From Azonexus sp. (GTDB lineage: Bacteria > Pseudomonadota > Gammaproteobacteria > Burkholderiales > Rhodocyclaceae): 64,000 bases of DNA. A model generated the notes under the pieces. It saw nothing but the letters and a program-made list of their open reading frames with translations, was not told the origin of the DNA and did not search any database. The stretch lies in the NCBI GenBank assembly GCA_017983615.1, contig JAGOBB010000003.1, positions 1-64,000 on the forward strand. Reading direction: 5' to 3'. Both the position numbers and the translations under genes were made by a program. Shown here piece after piece: positions 48,655 through 57,433 of this stretch (position 1 is its first letter; each line of letters opens with the position of its first letter).

Positions 48655-49803
48655 TCAGAGATCGAGAAAGTCGCCTACTTCCTGCGAACGTGCCATGGTG
48701 TCGGCGTAGCCGAGATCGATCAGTGCCCGCGTGTAAGGCTTTTCGAACAGCAGGTAGCTGGTAAGCGTGCCGTTGCGGCGATTCATGCCGCCAATTCCCC
48801 CCAGCATCATTTTCATTGCCCAAGGCAAGGACTTGGCGTGTTCGGCGGCGATACGCTCGATGCGTTCGGACGGCGAGATGATCAGGGTGCGGATGGGGCG
48901 TAGCGGTATTTCGCTGTTGTCGCGGACCTCGGGTGGAATGGCCGAGAGCGTGCGGTTGATGCGTTGCATGCGCTCGATGTCGACAGCCAGGCTGTCGAGG
49001 AAGATGCTCGACAGGGCGTGGCCAGCGATCTGGGCGAGCGAGGGGTGGCCGTCAACCCGTCGCCGTTCCTGGTGTTCGTTCTTGCGCCCGGCGCCGACAA
49101 TCAGCACCCGTTCGGCGCCGAGGTGGATGGCCGGCGAGATTGGCGCCAGCTGGCGCATCGAACCGTCCCCGAAATATTCGCGATGAATCTTGGTGGCCGG
49201 GAAAATGAACGGGATGGCGCTGGAGGCGAGCAGATGGTCAACGCTGATCTCGGAGCGAATGCCAATGCGCTGGACCCGACGCCATGGCTGCGCGCTGGGG
49301 TGGCCCTGGAAGAAATTGATGTTGTCGCCCGATTCGTAACCCGAGGCTGAGATACTCAGCGCGTGCAAGGCGCCTTTGGCGATAGAACGCTCGATGCCGC
49401 GAAAATCGAGATGGCGGGTCAGCAGTTCGCGCAGCGGCGCATTGTCGAGCAGGGAACGGGGCGGATTGCGGATCAGCCAGCCCATGGTCAGGGTGGTCAG
49501 CCAGTGGGCACCTGAAATGCCGATGCCGAGTGGGTCGGCGCGGTAGATGTCGCCGGCGTGCATGTTGCGCCAGAAGCTGGCGAGGACCGAGACGGCCTTG
49601 CCGAAGTTGTCGGCCAGGCAGGCAATGCTGGTCGCGTTGATGGCGCCGGCGGAGGTGCCGCAGAGGATGGGAAACGGGTTTTGCCGCCGGTTATTGGAGA
49701 GTTTGGCGACGGCGAGCAGGACGCCAACCTGATAGGCGGCCCGGGCACCGCCACCGGTCAGGACCAGCGCGGTATTCGGTATGGCGCGCGTTGGCTGTGT
49801 CAT
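48655..49803 (-). CDS. Patatin-like phospholipase
   Basis: A 382-residue lipid acyl hydrolase. The oxyanion loop is LTGGGARAAYQVGVLLAV, the catalytic Ser lies in CGTSAGAINATSI, and the catalytic Asp in FGDGSMRQ. The dyad is complete, so activity is expected. It lacks a signal peptide. The 3' end runs up to seven bases from tRNA-Ser on the opposite strand. Confidence 0.9.
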   Translation of the reverse strand: MTQPTRAIPNTALVLTGGGARAAYQVGVLLAVAKLSNNRRQNPFPILCGTSAGAINATSIACLADNFGKAVSVLASFWRNMHAGDIYRADPLGIGISGAHWLTTLTMGWLIRNPPRSLLDNAPLRELLTRHLDFRGIERSIAKGALHALSISASGYESGDNINFFQGHPSAQPWRRVQRIGIRSEISVDHLLASSAIPFIFPATKIHREYFGDGSMRQLAPISPAIHLGAERVLIVGAGRKNEHQERRRVDGHPSLAQIAGHALSSIFLDSLAVDIERMQRINRTLSAIPPEVRDNSEIPLRPIRTLIISPSERIERIAAEHAKSLPWAMKMMLGGIGGMNRRNGTLTSYLLFEKPYTRALIDLGYADTMARSQEVGDFLDL

Positions 49804-49935
49804 ACCAGCCTGGCCCTCAAATGGCGAATGGACGGCCGTGCGTTGCCTGCGGTCTTTTCTTCCATCTCCCCCTCCGTCTGCCTCGGGGCTGGCCCTTGGC
49901 TTATTTGCGCAGTATAGGGGCAGATGTTGGCCGGC

Positions 49936-50388
49936 TCAATCCAGCCGCGTGCGTAGCGCGTCGGCCCAGCAGTTTGGGGTTTCGTAGAGTCTGACTTGTT
50001 CGAGGCGCAGGTGGTTGCCGTAGGTGTCGCGATAGACGGCGTCGAGACGCTCGAAGGCGATGCGCGCCAGGTTTTCGGCGGTGGGCACGCGGTCTAGGAT
50101 GACCGTCTTGTGACCGGGCAGCGAGGCCAGGAAGTCGACAATGGCGGTGTCGCCGGCAAAGGCCAGGAATGCATGGTCCCATTCCTTGACCAAGTGGTTG
50201 TTGGCCAAATCCTTGACTTGCGAGAAATCCATGACCATGCCGTTGGCGGCGTCGCCGGCCTTGTCGATGACGCTGCCGGAGAGGGTGATTTCGATGGCGT
50301 AGCGGTGCCCGTGCAGGTGGCGGCACTGGCTTTTGTGGTCGGGGATGCGGTGCCCGGCATCGAATTCGAGGCGGCGGGTAATCAACAT
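49936..50388 (-). CDS. queD: 6-carboxy-tetrahydropterin synthase QueD
   Basis: A 150-residue enzyme of 7-deazaguanine (queuosine) synthesis. Zinc ligands lie in FDAGHRIPDHKSQCRHLHGH with the catalytic Cys, and the substrate site in DRVPTAENLARIAFERL and YETPNCWA. The ATG at 50388 is preferred to a TTG 18 bases earlier. It is divergent from a radical SAM gene 44 bases away, an arrangement that suggests shared regulation. Confidence 0.92.
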   Translation of the reverse strand: MLITRRLEFDAGHRIPDHKSQCRHLHGHRYAIEITLSGSVIDKAGDAANGMVMDFSQVKDLANNHLVKEWDHAFLAFAGDTAIVDFLASLPGHKTVILDRVPTAENLARIAFERLDAVYRDTYGNHLRLEQVRLYETPNCWADALRTRLD

Positions 50389-50432
50389 GGGCGGTTTGCT
50401 CGACAAGGCGGTCGCGGATTATACAATGCGCC

Positions 50433-51269
50433 ATGCTTACCACCGATGATCACCGCCGGGACAGTGCCGGTTTGCTCTACGTTTACCCCGTCGTGTCGCG
50501 TCGCGCCGGCGGGGTGTCGATCGGCATCAACCTCAATCCCAACAATGCCTGCAATTGGGCTTGTCTGTATTGCCAGGTCGACAACTTGACCCGTGGCGGG
50601 CCGCCACCGATCGATCTGGATCGGCTGGAAAGCGAGCTGGAGTTCTTCCTGCGTGATGCGCTCGAAGGTGATTTCATGCAGCGTGCGGTGCCTCCCGAGG
50701 CGCGTCGGCTGATGGACGTGGCGTTTTCCGGCAACGGCGAACCGACCAGTGCGGCCGAGTTCGCCGACGCGGTGGCGCGCGTCGGCGTGGTTCTGGCGCG
50801 CTTTGGTCAGCAAGGCAGGCTGCTCGTGCGTCTGATTACCAACGGTAGTCTGATGCATAGGCCCGAGGTGCAACGGGGCGTCCGGCATCTGGCTGAATTG
50901 GGTGGCGAGGTCTGGTTCAAGGTCGACCGGGCGCTGCCCGAGGAGGTGGCTGAGATCAACGGTGTGCCGGGGCAACTGGAAAAGGTGGCCAGGAATCTGG
51001 AGGTCTGCGCCGGACTGGCGCCGACCTGGGTCCAGACCTGCTGGTTCGCGCTGGATGGTGTTGCCCCGTCGGTTGGGTCGCAGTTGGCCTATTGCGACTT
51101 GCTGTGGCCGCTGGCCGGAAAACTGGCTGGCGTGCACCTCTATGGGCTGGCTCGGCCGTCGCAGCAGCCGGCGGCGCCGCGCCTGAGCGCGCTGCCGACA
51201 GAAAATTTGGTAGATTTCGCAGCGTTGATAGAAAATAAAACGGGCATTCGGGTGGTTATTTCCCCGTAA
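50433..51269 (+). CDS. Radical SAM protein, unknown reaction
   Basis: A 278-residue protein with the radical SAM cysteines CNWACLYC at about residues 40-47 and the glycine-containing VAFSGNGEPTSAAEF segment. SIGINLNPNNACNWAC resembles the wyosine-like/AviX12-type radical SAM group more than QueE, which is shorter and has CxxxCxxC in another context. It may belong to tRNA or cofactor modification, given the neighbouring queD, but this is not certain. Its stop codon is within the stem of the terminator. Confidence 0.78.
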   Translation: MLTTDDHRRDSAGLLYVYPVVSRRAGGVSIGINLNPNNACNWACLYCQVDNLTRGGPPPIDLDRLESELEFFLRDALEGDFMQRAVPPEARRLMDVAFSGNGEPTSAAEFADAVARVGVVLARFGQQGRLLVRLITNGSLMHRPEVQRGVRHLAELGGEVWFKVDRALPEEVAEINGVPGQLEKVARNLEVCAGLAPTWVQTCWFALDGVAPSVGSQLAYCDLLWPLAGKLAGVHLYGLARPSQQPAAPRLSALPTENLVDFAALIENKTGIRVVISP

Positions 51270-51280
51270 TGCCCGTTTTT
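51241..51280 (+). terminator. Intrinsic terminator overlapping the end of the radical SAM gene
   Basis: CGGGCAT at 51241-51247 pairs with ATGCCCG at 51269-51275, followed by five T. The repeat core follows immediately. Confidence 0.8.
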
Positions 51281-51311
51281 GCTACGGTCAATGCCCCTTT
51301 TGGGGCAAAAT
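51281..51311 (+). repeat. GCTACGGTCG dispersed repeat, one mismatch
   Basis: GCTACGGTCA starts directly after the T-run, followed by ATGCCCCTTTTGGGGCAAAA. GCCCC-TTTT-GGGGC forms a strong stem. It lies between convergent genes. Confidence 0.75.
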
Positions 51312-51617
51312 TCAGGCCGCTTTTTTTGCGTGGCTGCGAGCCGACTTTTTCAGGGACTTGAACAGCTCCGGTTCCTGGGACTTGAGGTACTCGATCACTT
51401 CCCAATCGTCACGCTTGATGTTCTTGATATCGACCTGTTCAACGTGTACCAAGCGGAGCAGTTCGCGCACCGGCTTAGGCATGTTGCGGCCGCTTTCGTA
51501 GCGTGAGCCACCGCTTTGGGTGACGCCCAGGGTGGACCAGAATTGTTGCTGGTTGAGGCCGAGTTTGCGACGGATTTCACGGGCGTCGATTTTTTCGATG
51601 GTCTTGACGGTAGTCAT
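51312..51617 (-). CDS. Small helix-turn-helix regulator
   Basis: A 101-residue protein with an XRE-like HTH: REIRRKLGLNQQQFWSTLGV then TQSGGSRYESGRNMPKPVRE. A basic tail (KSLKKSARSHAKKAA) follows. The ATG at 51617 has GGAG upstream. The AT-rich divergent region with palindromes upstream is the obvious place for self-regulation. Antitoxin-like proteins have this size, but no toxin gene is next to it. Confidence 0.8.
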   Translation of the reverse strand: MTTVKTIEKIDAREIRRKLGLNQQQFWSTLGVTQSGGSRYESGRNMPKPVRELLRLVHVEQVDIKNIKRDDWEVIEYLKSQEPELFKSLKKSARSHAKKAA

Positions 51618-51661
51618 TATCCATTCTCCATACGCTAGTCGAATAGGCTTACCCAAGCATC

Positions 51662-51721
51662 CTAGCGATATATGACTTAGGTAATATTACGAACTGTATA
51701 TGCAAATATGACATTTTGCAA
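51662..51721. promoter_or_regulatory. Palindromes in the AT-rich divergent region
   Basis: TGCAAA-N8-TTTGCA at 51702-51721 is a perfect inverted repeat, and CCTA-N13-TAGG lies at 51662-51682. The region (51618-51888) is much more AT-rich than its surroundings. A TTGACA hexamer near 51790 may be a -35 for the CBS gene. Operators of the HTH protein are possible, not shown. Confidence 0.45.
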
Positions 51722-51888
51722 GTGGCAATTTCATAAAATTTAATAAATACGGCGATGGGGTTTGGCAATCGTTGTTTGGGCTCTTGGGTTTGACAACGTA
51801 CTTATCCGGGGGTGCCGTAATCCTTTCCGAATAATTGCGGATGCACTAAGATCGTTTGCATCAAACAATAGCTTCTCGGGAGTACGCC

Positions 51889-52338
51889 ATGCAGGTCAGG
51901 GAAATCCTCAGGGTCAAGGGTGCGACGCTCTATACGGTGACGCCGCAGCAGTCGCTGGCGTTTGCCATCGAAACGATGGCCGATCTCGATGTCGGCTCGC
52001 TGGTCGTCATGGATGCCGGCAAGATGGTCGGCATGTTGACCTTTCGCGAGGTGCTCAAGGCGCTGAAGGGCAGTGCCACGGGCCAGAACAATGCGCTGGT
52101 GGGGGACGTGATGGTCAGGGATCCGGTGACGGCGTATTCCGACATGGATGCCAACGATCTGCGTCGCCTGATGATTGAAAAGCATTCCCGTTACCTGCCC
52201 GTGGTCGACGATGGCATGCTAATGGGCGTCATCTCCTTTCTCGATGTCGCCAAGGCGGTGCTCGAAGAGCAGAGCTTCGAGAACCGGATGCTGAAAAGCT
52301 ACATCAAGAACTGGCCGGGCGACGCGCCAGCGGCCTGA
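51889..52338 (+). CDS. Tandem CBS-domain protein
   Basis: A 149-residue protein made of two CBS domains (TVTPQQSLAFAIETMADLDV with GSLVVMDAGKMVGMLTFREV, and AYSDMDANDLRRLMIEKHSR with YLPVVDDGMLMGVISFLDVA). Such pairs bind adenine nucleotides and act as energy or redox sensors. No fused domain is present. The linker around VRDPV and the C-terminal helix are normal for the family. It is followed by a terminator and a repeat copy. Confidence 0.88.
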   Translation: MQVREILRVKGATLYTVTPQQSLAFAIETMADLDVGSLVVMDAGKMVGMLTFREVLKALKGSATGQNNALVGDVMVRDPVTAYSDMDANDLRRLMIEKHSRYLPVVDDGMLMGVISFLDVAKAVLEEQSFENRMLKSYIKNWPGDAPAA

Positions 52339-52356
52339 GTTCGTTGTGGCGACGCC

Positions 52357-52383
52357 AAAAGGGCGGCTTCGGTCGCCCTTTTT
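52357..52383 (+). terminator. Intrinsic terminator after the CBS gene
   Basis: AAAAGGGCG pairs with CGCCCTTTTT around GCTTCGGT. The T-run ends at 52383 where a repeat copy begins. Confidence 0.82.
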
Positions 52384-52428
52384 GCAATGCTACGGTCGAT
52401 GGCAAAAAACGGCCAATTTCGCGACGTG
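52384..52428 (+). repeat. GCTACGGTCG dispersed repeat before aroC
   Basis: AATGCTACGGTCGATGGC, then AAAAAACGGCCAATTTCG. The core is at 52389-52398. It lies just after a terminator and 38 bases before aroC. Confidence 0.8.
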
Positions 52429-52465
52429 ATAAACTGGCTGTCCTGATCAAACCAATCTCCCGCAC

Positions 52466-53566
52466 ATGTCCGGCAATACTTTTGGCACCCTGTTTACCGT
52501 TACTTCCTTTGGCGAATCCCATGGCCCGGCCATCGGCTGCGTGGTCGATGGCTGCCCGCCGGGGCTGGCCCTGTGCGAGGCCGACATCCAGGCCGAACTG
52601 GATCGCCGCAAGCCGGGGACCTCGCGCCATGTGACGCAGCGTCGCGAGCCGGATACCGTCGAGATTCTTTCTGGTGTCTTCGAAGGCAAGACCACAGGCA
52701 CGCCAATCGGCCTGCTGATTCGCAACCAGGACCAGCGCAGCAAGGATTACGGCAACATCGCCGAGACCTTCCGCCCCGGGCACGCCGATTACACCTACAC
52801 CCAGAAGTACGGCTTCCGCGACTATCGTGGTGGCGGCCGTTCGTCGGCCCGCGAAACGGCGGTCCGTGTCGCCGCCGGTGCGATTGCCCGCAAATGGCTG
52901 AACGAGCGCTACGGCGTGACGATCCGTGGCTGGATGAGTGCTCTCGGCCCGATCGACATCCCCTTCGTTTCTGCCGACGAAATCGATGGCAACGCCTTTT
53001 TCGCGCCGAATGCCGCCGTCGTGCCGGAACTGGAAACTTACATGGACCAGCTGCGTAAATCGCTGGATTCGGTCGGCGCCAAAATTACCGTGACCGCCAC
53101 CGGCGTACCACCGGGCTGGGGCGAGCCGGTTTATGACCGGCTGGATGCCGAGATCGCTTACGCGATGATGGGCATCAACGCCGTCAAGGGCGTCGAGATC
53201 GGCGCCGGTTTCGATTCCGTCGCCCAGAAGGGCAGCGAGCATGGTGACGAAATGACGCCGCAAGGCTTCGCCACCAACAACGCCGGCGGCGTGCTCGGCG
53301 GCATTTCGACCGGACAGGATATCGTCGTCAACATGGCAATCAAGCCGACCTCTTCGATCGCCCGGGCGCGTCACTCGATCGATCGTCAGGGCAATGCCAT
53401 CGAGGTTGCCACCGAGGGGCGGCATGACCCGTGTGTCGGCATTCGCGCCACGCCGATTGCCGAGGCCATGCTGGCGCTGGTCCTGATCGATCACGCCTTG
53501 CGTCATCGGGCCCAGTGCGGTGATGTGGTCTGTCAGACGCCACGCATCGCCGGGAAAATCGCGTAA
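52466..53566 (+). CDS. aroC: Chorismate synthase
   Basis: A 366-residue FMN-dependent enzyme, last step of the shikimate pathway. The family signatures are [59 protein letters not shown] and [20 protein letters not shown]. Full length, with ATG start. It stands alone with an upstream repeat. Confidence 0.97.
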   Translation: MSGNTFGTLFTVTSFGESHGPAIGCVVDGCPPGLALCEADIQAELDRRKPGTSRHVTQRREPDTVEILSGVFEGKTTGTPIGLLIRNQDQRSKDYGNIAETFRPGHADYTYTQKYGFRDYRGGGRSSARETAVRVAAGAIARKWLNERYGVTIRGWMSALGPIDIPFVSADEIDGNAFFAPNAAVVPELETYMDQLRKSLDSVGAKITVTATGVPPGWGEPVYDRLDAEIAYAMMGINAVKGVEIGAGFDSVAQKGSEHGDEMTPQGFATNNAGGVLGGISTGQDIVVNMAIKPTSSIARARHSIDRQGNAIEVATEGRHDPCVGIRATPIAEAMLALVLIDHALRHRAQCGDVVCQTPRIAGKIA

Positions 53567-53620
53567 AATATTTGGTTTTTTCCGCTCTATTGAGCGAAAT
53601 TGTCGTTAAAAGGGGGAAGC

Positions 53621-53887
53621 ATGCAAGTCGATCATCACGATCTCCATCACGAATTTCCGGAATTCAATGACGCGATTCACGCGCTGAAGACCGGTAACGC
53701 GCATTTCGCCAAGTTGTTCGCGTCCTACCATCGCCTGACCGGCAAGGTCGAGGATCTGGAAGAGCACGACATGCCGGTTGCCGACTTCACCATCGAAGAC
53801 ATGAAGAAGCAGCGCGTCAAGCTCAAGGACGAGCTCTACCACATGCTGCTGGCCTTCCACGCCGGGCAGCAGTCCTGCAAGGCCTGA
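53621..53887 (+). CDS. YdcH/DUF465-family small protein
   Basis: An 88-residue protein of the DUF465 family, mostly helical and histidine-rich near the start (MQVDHHDLHHEFPEF). The family motif LKTGNAHFAKLFASYHRLTG, the coiled second half (VEDLEEHDMP) and the KKQRVKLKDELYHMLL ending are clear. The SD AGGGGGAAG before the ATG supports this start over an upstream in-frame codon. Function unknown. Confidence 0.88.
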   Translation: MQVDHHDLHHEFPEFNDAIHALKTGNAHFAKLFASYHRLTGKVEDLEEHDMPVADFTIEDMKKQRVKLKDELYHMLLAFHAGQQSCKA

Positions 53888-53928
53888 TCGGCCCATCGTC
53901 CGAGCAGTGCATCCGGTAGAATTACCGG

Positions 53929-55116
53929 ATGCATGCATTGCCCTACTGGCGCCTCTCGGGCTATTACTTTTTCTATTTCGCCTTCATTGGCGCCTTCTCG
54001 CCCTATTTCGGGCTCTATCTCCAATCCCTGAATTTTTCTGCCTGGGACATTGGCCTGTTGATGTCGCAGATGCAGTTGATGCGCCTCTTTGGCCCCAACC
54101 TGTGGGGCTGGCTGGCTGATCATTTCGGTCACCGCATGGCGATCATCCGGCTGGCCGGCGCCATCGGCCTGGCCGGCTTCACGGCCTTCTTCTGGCTCGA
54201 CAAACTCCCAGGCATGCTGGTTGCCATGGCCGTGCTGGCCTTCTTCTGGAGTGCCGCGCTGCCGCTGGTCGAGATGCTGACCTTCGATCACCTGCGCGAG
54301 GAGCGCGGCCGCTATAGCCGTATCCGCCTGTGGGGATCGATCGGCTTCATTGTTGCCGTGATGCTGACCGGTGCGCTGCTTGATATTGCCCCGCCGGTCG
54401 GCGTCCTCTGGGTGTGCTGGGCGATCCTGGTCGGTATTCTGGTTTACGCCATGGTGTTGCCGGAGGTGCCGCCGCAGCCGCACCAGCGCGATGGCCAGCC
54501 GATCGGTGACATCCTCCGTCAGCCCAAGGTCATGGCGCTGATGGCCGCCTGCTTCGCGATGTCGGCCGCGCATGGCGCCTTCTACGTCTTCTACTCGATC
54601 CATCTCGATGCACACGGCTACAGCAAGACCGAAGTTGGACTGCTCTGGTCGCTCGGCGTTGTCGCCGAAATTGTTGTCTTCATGCTGATGGCCCGGCTGT
54701 CGGTGCGCTACTCGCTGCGCGCCATCCTGCTCGCCTGTTTCGCGGCAGCGGTCGTCCGCTTTCTGATGATGGGCTGGGGCGTTGAATCGGCAGTCATCAT
54801 GATTCTCACCCAGTTGTTGCACGGCCTGACCTTCGGTGCCTATCACGCCTCGGCGATAGCTGCGGTGAACCAGTGGTTTCCGGGCAAGGCTCAGGGGCGC
54901 GGACAGGCGCTTTACTCCAGCCTGTCGTTCGGGGCGGGTGGTCTGCTCGGAGCCCTGATCAGCGGCCGGACCTGGGATTGGCTGGGGGCCGGCTGGACCT
55001 TCACGCTTGGCTCCGGCTTCGCGCTGATCGGCTTGTTGCTGATCTGGGGCTGGGTAGGAGTGAATGCTACGGTCGGCCCCCAAAAAGGGGCAAAAACCAA
55101 TGATCCTGTGCAATAA
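53929..55116 (+). CDS. MFS transporter, HcaT/3-phenylpropionate-like
   Basis: A 395-residue transporter of the MFS_1_like (PPP) group, with LSGYYFFYFAFIGAFSPYFG at the start, WGWLADHFGHRMAIIRL, and YSRIRLWGSIGFIVAVML as its marks. The substrate is not known. The last 18 residues (VNATVGPQKGAKTNDPVQ) are encoded by the dispersed repeat, so the original C-terminus was probably replaced or extended by its insertion. Confidence 0.87.
   Translation: MHALPYWRLSGYYFFYFAFIGAFSPYFGLYLQSLNFSAWDIGLLMSQMQLMRLFGPNLWGWLADHFGHRMAIIRLAGAIGLAGFTAFFWLDKLPGMLVAMAVLAFFWSAALPLVEMLTFDHLREERGRYSRIRLWGSIGFIVAVMLTGALLDIAPPVGVLWVCWAILVGILVYAMVLPEVPPQPHQRDGQPIGDILRQPKVMALMAACFAMSAAHGAFYVFYSIHLDAHGYSKTEVGLLWSLGVVAEIVVFMLMARLSVRYSLRAILLACFAAAVVRFLMMGWGVESAVIMILTQLLHGLTFGAYHASAIAAVNQWFPGKAQGRGQALYSSLSFGAGGLLGALISGRTWDWLGAGWTFTLGSGFALIGLLLIWGWVGVNATVGPQKGAKTNDPVQ
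55062..55102 (+). repeat. GCTACGGTCG dispersed repeat, forming the 3' end of an MFS gene
   Basis: GAATGCTACGGTCGGCCCCC then AAAAAGGGGCAAAAACCAATG. The core is at 55066-55075. GCCCC-CAAAAA-GGGGC is a 5-bp stem. It encodes the C-terminus of the MFS protein and stands 45 bases before leuC. Confidence 0.85.
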
Positions 55117-55146
55117 TTTAACGCTTTACGGCTCAATTTAAGTTCC

Positions 55147-56553
55147 ATGTCGAAGACCCTTTACGACAAGCTTTGGGAGAACCACGTCGTCCATCAGGAA
55201 GCTGATGGCACGGCCCTTCTCTACATCGATCGCCACCTCGTGCACGAAGTCACCAGCCCGCAGGCTTTCGAAGGCCTCAAGCTGGCTGGCCGCAAGCCAT
55301 GGCGCGTCTCGTCCATCGTTTCAACGCCCGATCACAACACGCCGACCGATCATTGGGACGAAGGCATCAAGGACCCGATTTCTCGCCTTCAGGTCGAGAC
55401 GCTCGACGCCAATATCCGCGAAGTCGGCGCGCTGGCCTATTTCCCGTTCAAGGATCCGCGCATGGGCATTCTCCATGTCGTCGGCCCTGAAAACGGCGCC
55501 ACGCTGCCCGGCATGACTGTCGTCTGCGGTGACTCGCATACCTCGACGCACGGCGCATTTGCCTGCCTGGCACACGGCATCGGCACCTCGGAAGTCGAGC
55601 ACGTCCTGGCCACCCAGTGCCTGGTGCAGAAAAAATCGAAGACCATGCTCGTTGCTGTCGAAGGCAAGCTCGGAAAGGGCGTCACCGCCAAGGACGTCGC
55701 GCTGGCCATTATCGGCACTATCGGTACTGCCGGCGGTACCGGCTATGCCATCGAATTCGGCGGTAGCGCCATCCGCGGCCTGTCGATGGAAGGGCGCATG
55801 ACCCTTTGCAACATGGCCATCGAAGGCGGCGCCCGGATGGGCTTCGTCGCCGTCGACGACACCACGATCAATTACCTGAAGGGCCGTCCCTTCTCGCCGA
55901 CCGGCGATACCTGGGATCGCGCCGTTGCCTACTGGCGCACCCTGCATTCCGATGCCGGCGCCCAGTTCGATCGCGTCGTCACGCTGAAAGCCGAAGATAT
56001 CCGGCCGCAGGTGACCTGGGGCACCTCGCCGGAAATGGTTGTCGCCATCGACGCCGTTGTTCCCGATCCTGCCAAACAGGCGGATCCGGTCAAACGCGAA
56101 GGCATGGAACGCGCCCTGCAATACATGGGCCTCAATCCCAACACACCGATCAACCAGATCGCCATCGACAAGGTTTTCATCGGCTCGTGCACCAACTCGC
56201 GCATCGAGGATCTGCGTGAAGCAGCATCCGTGCTAAAGGGGCGCCATGTCGCGGCGACCGTCAAGCTGGCGCTGGCTGTCCCGGGATCGGGCCTAGTCAA
56301 GCGTCAGGCCGAGGCCGAAGGTCTGGATAAGGTCTTCATCGCTGCCGGCTTCGAGTGGCGGGAGCCGGGTTGCTCGATGTGTCTGGCGATGAATGCCGAC
56401 CGTCTGGAGCCGGGCGAACGTTGCGCCTCGACTTCCAACCGCAATTTCGAAGGGCGTCAGGGGCCGGGCGGTCGTACCCATCTGGTCAGCCCCGCGATGG
56501 CCGCTGCCGCGGCGATTGCCGGGCACTTCGCGGACGTTCGCGAAGTCCTCTAA
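55147..56553 (+). CDS. leuC: 3-isopropylmalate dehydratase, large subunit
   Basis: A 468-residue aconitase-type enzyme of leucine synthesis. The [4Fe-4S] ligands are in [17 protein letters not shown] and [31 protein letters not shown] and [20 protein letters not shown] are also typical. It starts the leuCDB cluster. A small lipoprotein gene lies between it and leuD. Confidence 0.97.
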   Translation: MSKTLYDKLWENHVVHQEADGTALLYIDRHLVHEVTSPQAFEGLKLAGRKPWRVSSIVSTPDHNTPTDHWDEGIKDPISRLQVETLDANIREVGALAYFPFKDPRMGILHVVGPENGATLPGMTVVCGDSHTSTHGAFACLAHGIGTSEVEHVLATQCLVQKKSKTMLVAVEGKLGKGVTAKDVALAIIGTIGTAGGTGYAIEFGGSAIRGLSMEGRMTLCNMAIEGGARMGFVAVDDTTINYLKGRPFSPTGDTWDRAVAYWRTLHSDAGAQFDRVVTLKAEDIRPQVTWGTSPEMVVAIDAVVPDPAKQADPVKREGMERALQYMGLNPNTPINQIAIDKVFIGSCTNSRIEDLREAASVLKGRHVAATVKLALAVPGSGLVKRQAEAEGLDKVFIAAGFEWREPGCSMCLAMNADRLEPGERCASTSNRNFEGRQGPGGRTHLVSPAMAAAAAIAGHFADVREVL

Positions 56554-56563
56554 GGAGCGCGTC

Positions 56564-56782
56564 ATGAACAGAAATGGTTTGTTGCTGGCTTTTGCGCTGG
56601 TCCTGGCGGCCTGCAATACCGCTCAGGGGGTCAAGAAGGATGTCGCCGTCGGTGCCGAAAAGACTGGCGAGGCCCTGAAGAAGGGTGGCGAGGCCGTCGA
56701 GGGTGCTCTGCAAAAGGGCGGAGAAGCAGTCGGCGGCGTCATCAAGAAGGGTGGCGAAGCTGTGCAGAAGGTAGTGGATTAA
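56564..56782 (+). CDS. Entericidin-like small lipoprotein
   Basis: A 72-residue protein with a lipobox (ALVLAAC). The mature chain has an 11-residue-period repeat: GEALKKGGEAVEGALQKGGE and GGVIKKGGEAVQKVVD. This resembles amphipathic entericidin-type lipoproteins. It starts 10 bases after leuC with AAGGAGCG as SD, and leuD begins at the base after its stop, so all are surely cotranscribed. Confidence 0.8.
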   Translation: MNRNGLLLAFALVLAACNTAQGVKKDVAVGAEKTGEALKKGGEAVEGALQKGGEAVGGVIKKGGEAVQKVVD

Positions 56783-57421
56783 ATGGAAAAATTCGTTCGT
56801 CTCGAAGGACTGGTGGCACCGCTCGACCGTAACAACGTCGATACCGATGCGATCATTCCCAAGCAGTTCCTCAAGTCCATCAAGCGTTCCGGCTTCGGCC
56901 CGAATGCCTTCGATGAGTGGCGCTACATGGACGTCGGTGAGCCTGGGCAGGATAATTCCGGGCGTCCGAAGAACCCGAATTTCGTGCTCAATCAGTCGCG
57001 ATATCAAGGCGCCCAGGTGTTGCTGACCCGCGCCAACTTCGGCTGCGGCAGCTCGCGCGAACACGCCCCGTGGGCGCTGCTTGATTTCGGCTTCAAGGCG
57101 ATCATCGCTGAATCCTTCGCCGATATTTTTTTCAACAACTGCTTCAAGAACGGCATCGTGCCGATCGTGCTGCCGGCCGCTGAAATCGAGGCGCTGTTCA
57201 AGCAAGTCGAGGCCACTCCGGGCTACAAGCTGGTGGTCGACCTTCAGACGCAGACTGTCGTGCGTCCTGACGGCCACGGTATTCCCTTCCAGATTGATGC
57301 CTTCCGCAAGGAGTGCATGCTGAACGGTTGGGACGACATCGGACTGACCCTGCGTCATGCCGAAAAAATCCGCGAATTCGAGGCCAAGCGTCGCGTCGAG
57401 CAGCCTTGGCTGTTCTCCTGA
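56783..57421 (+). CDS. leuD: 3-isopropylmalate dehydratase, small subunit
   Basis: A 212-residue swivel-domain subunit partnering LeuC. Start [40 protein letters not shown] and [20 protein letters not shown] are the standard signatures. No gap separates it from the lipoprotein gene. Leucine pathway, cytoplasm. Confidence 0.96.
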   Translation: MEKFVRLEGLVAPLDRNNVDTDAIIPKQFLKSIKRSGFGPNAFDEWRYMDVGEPGQDNSGRPKNPNFVLNQSRYQGAQVLLTRANFGCGSSREHAPWALLDFGFKAIIAESFADIFFNNCFKNGIVPIVLPAAEIEALFKQVEATPGYKLVVDLQTQTVVRPDGHGIPFQIDAFRKECMLNGWDDIGLTLRHAEKIREFEAKRRVEQPWLFS

Positions 57422-57433
57422 CAAGGAAAGAAT

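Noticed and set aside
50433..51269. Calling the radical SAM gene queE
   Set aside because: It lies next to queD but the cysteine motif context and length do not fit QueE well enough.
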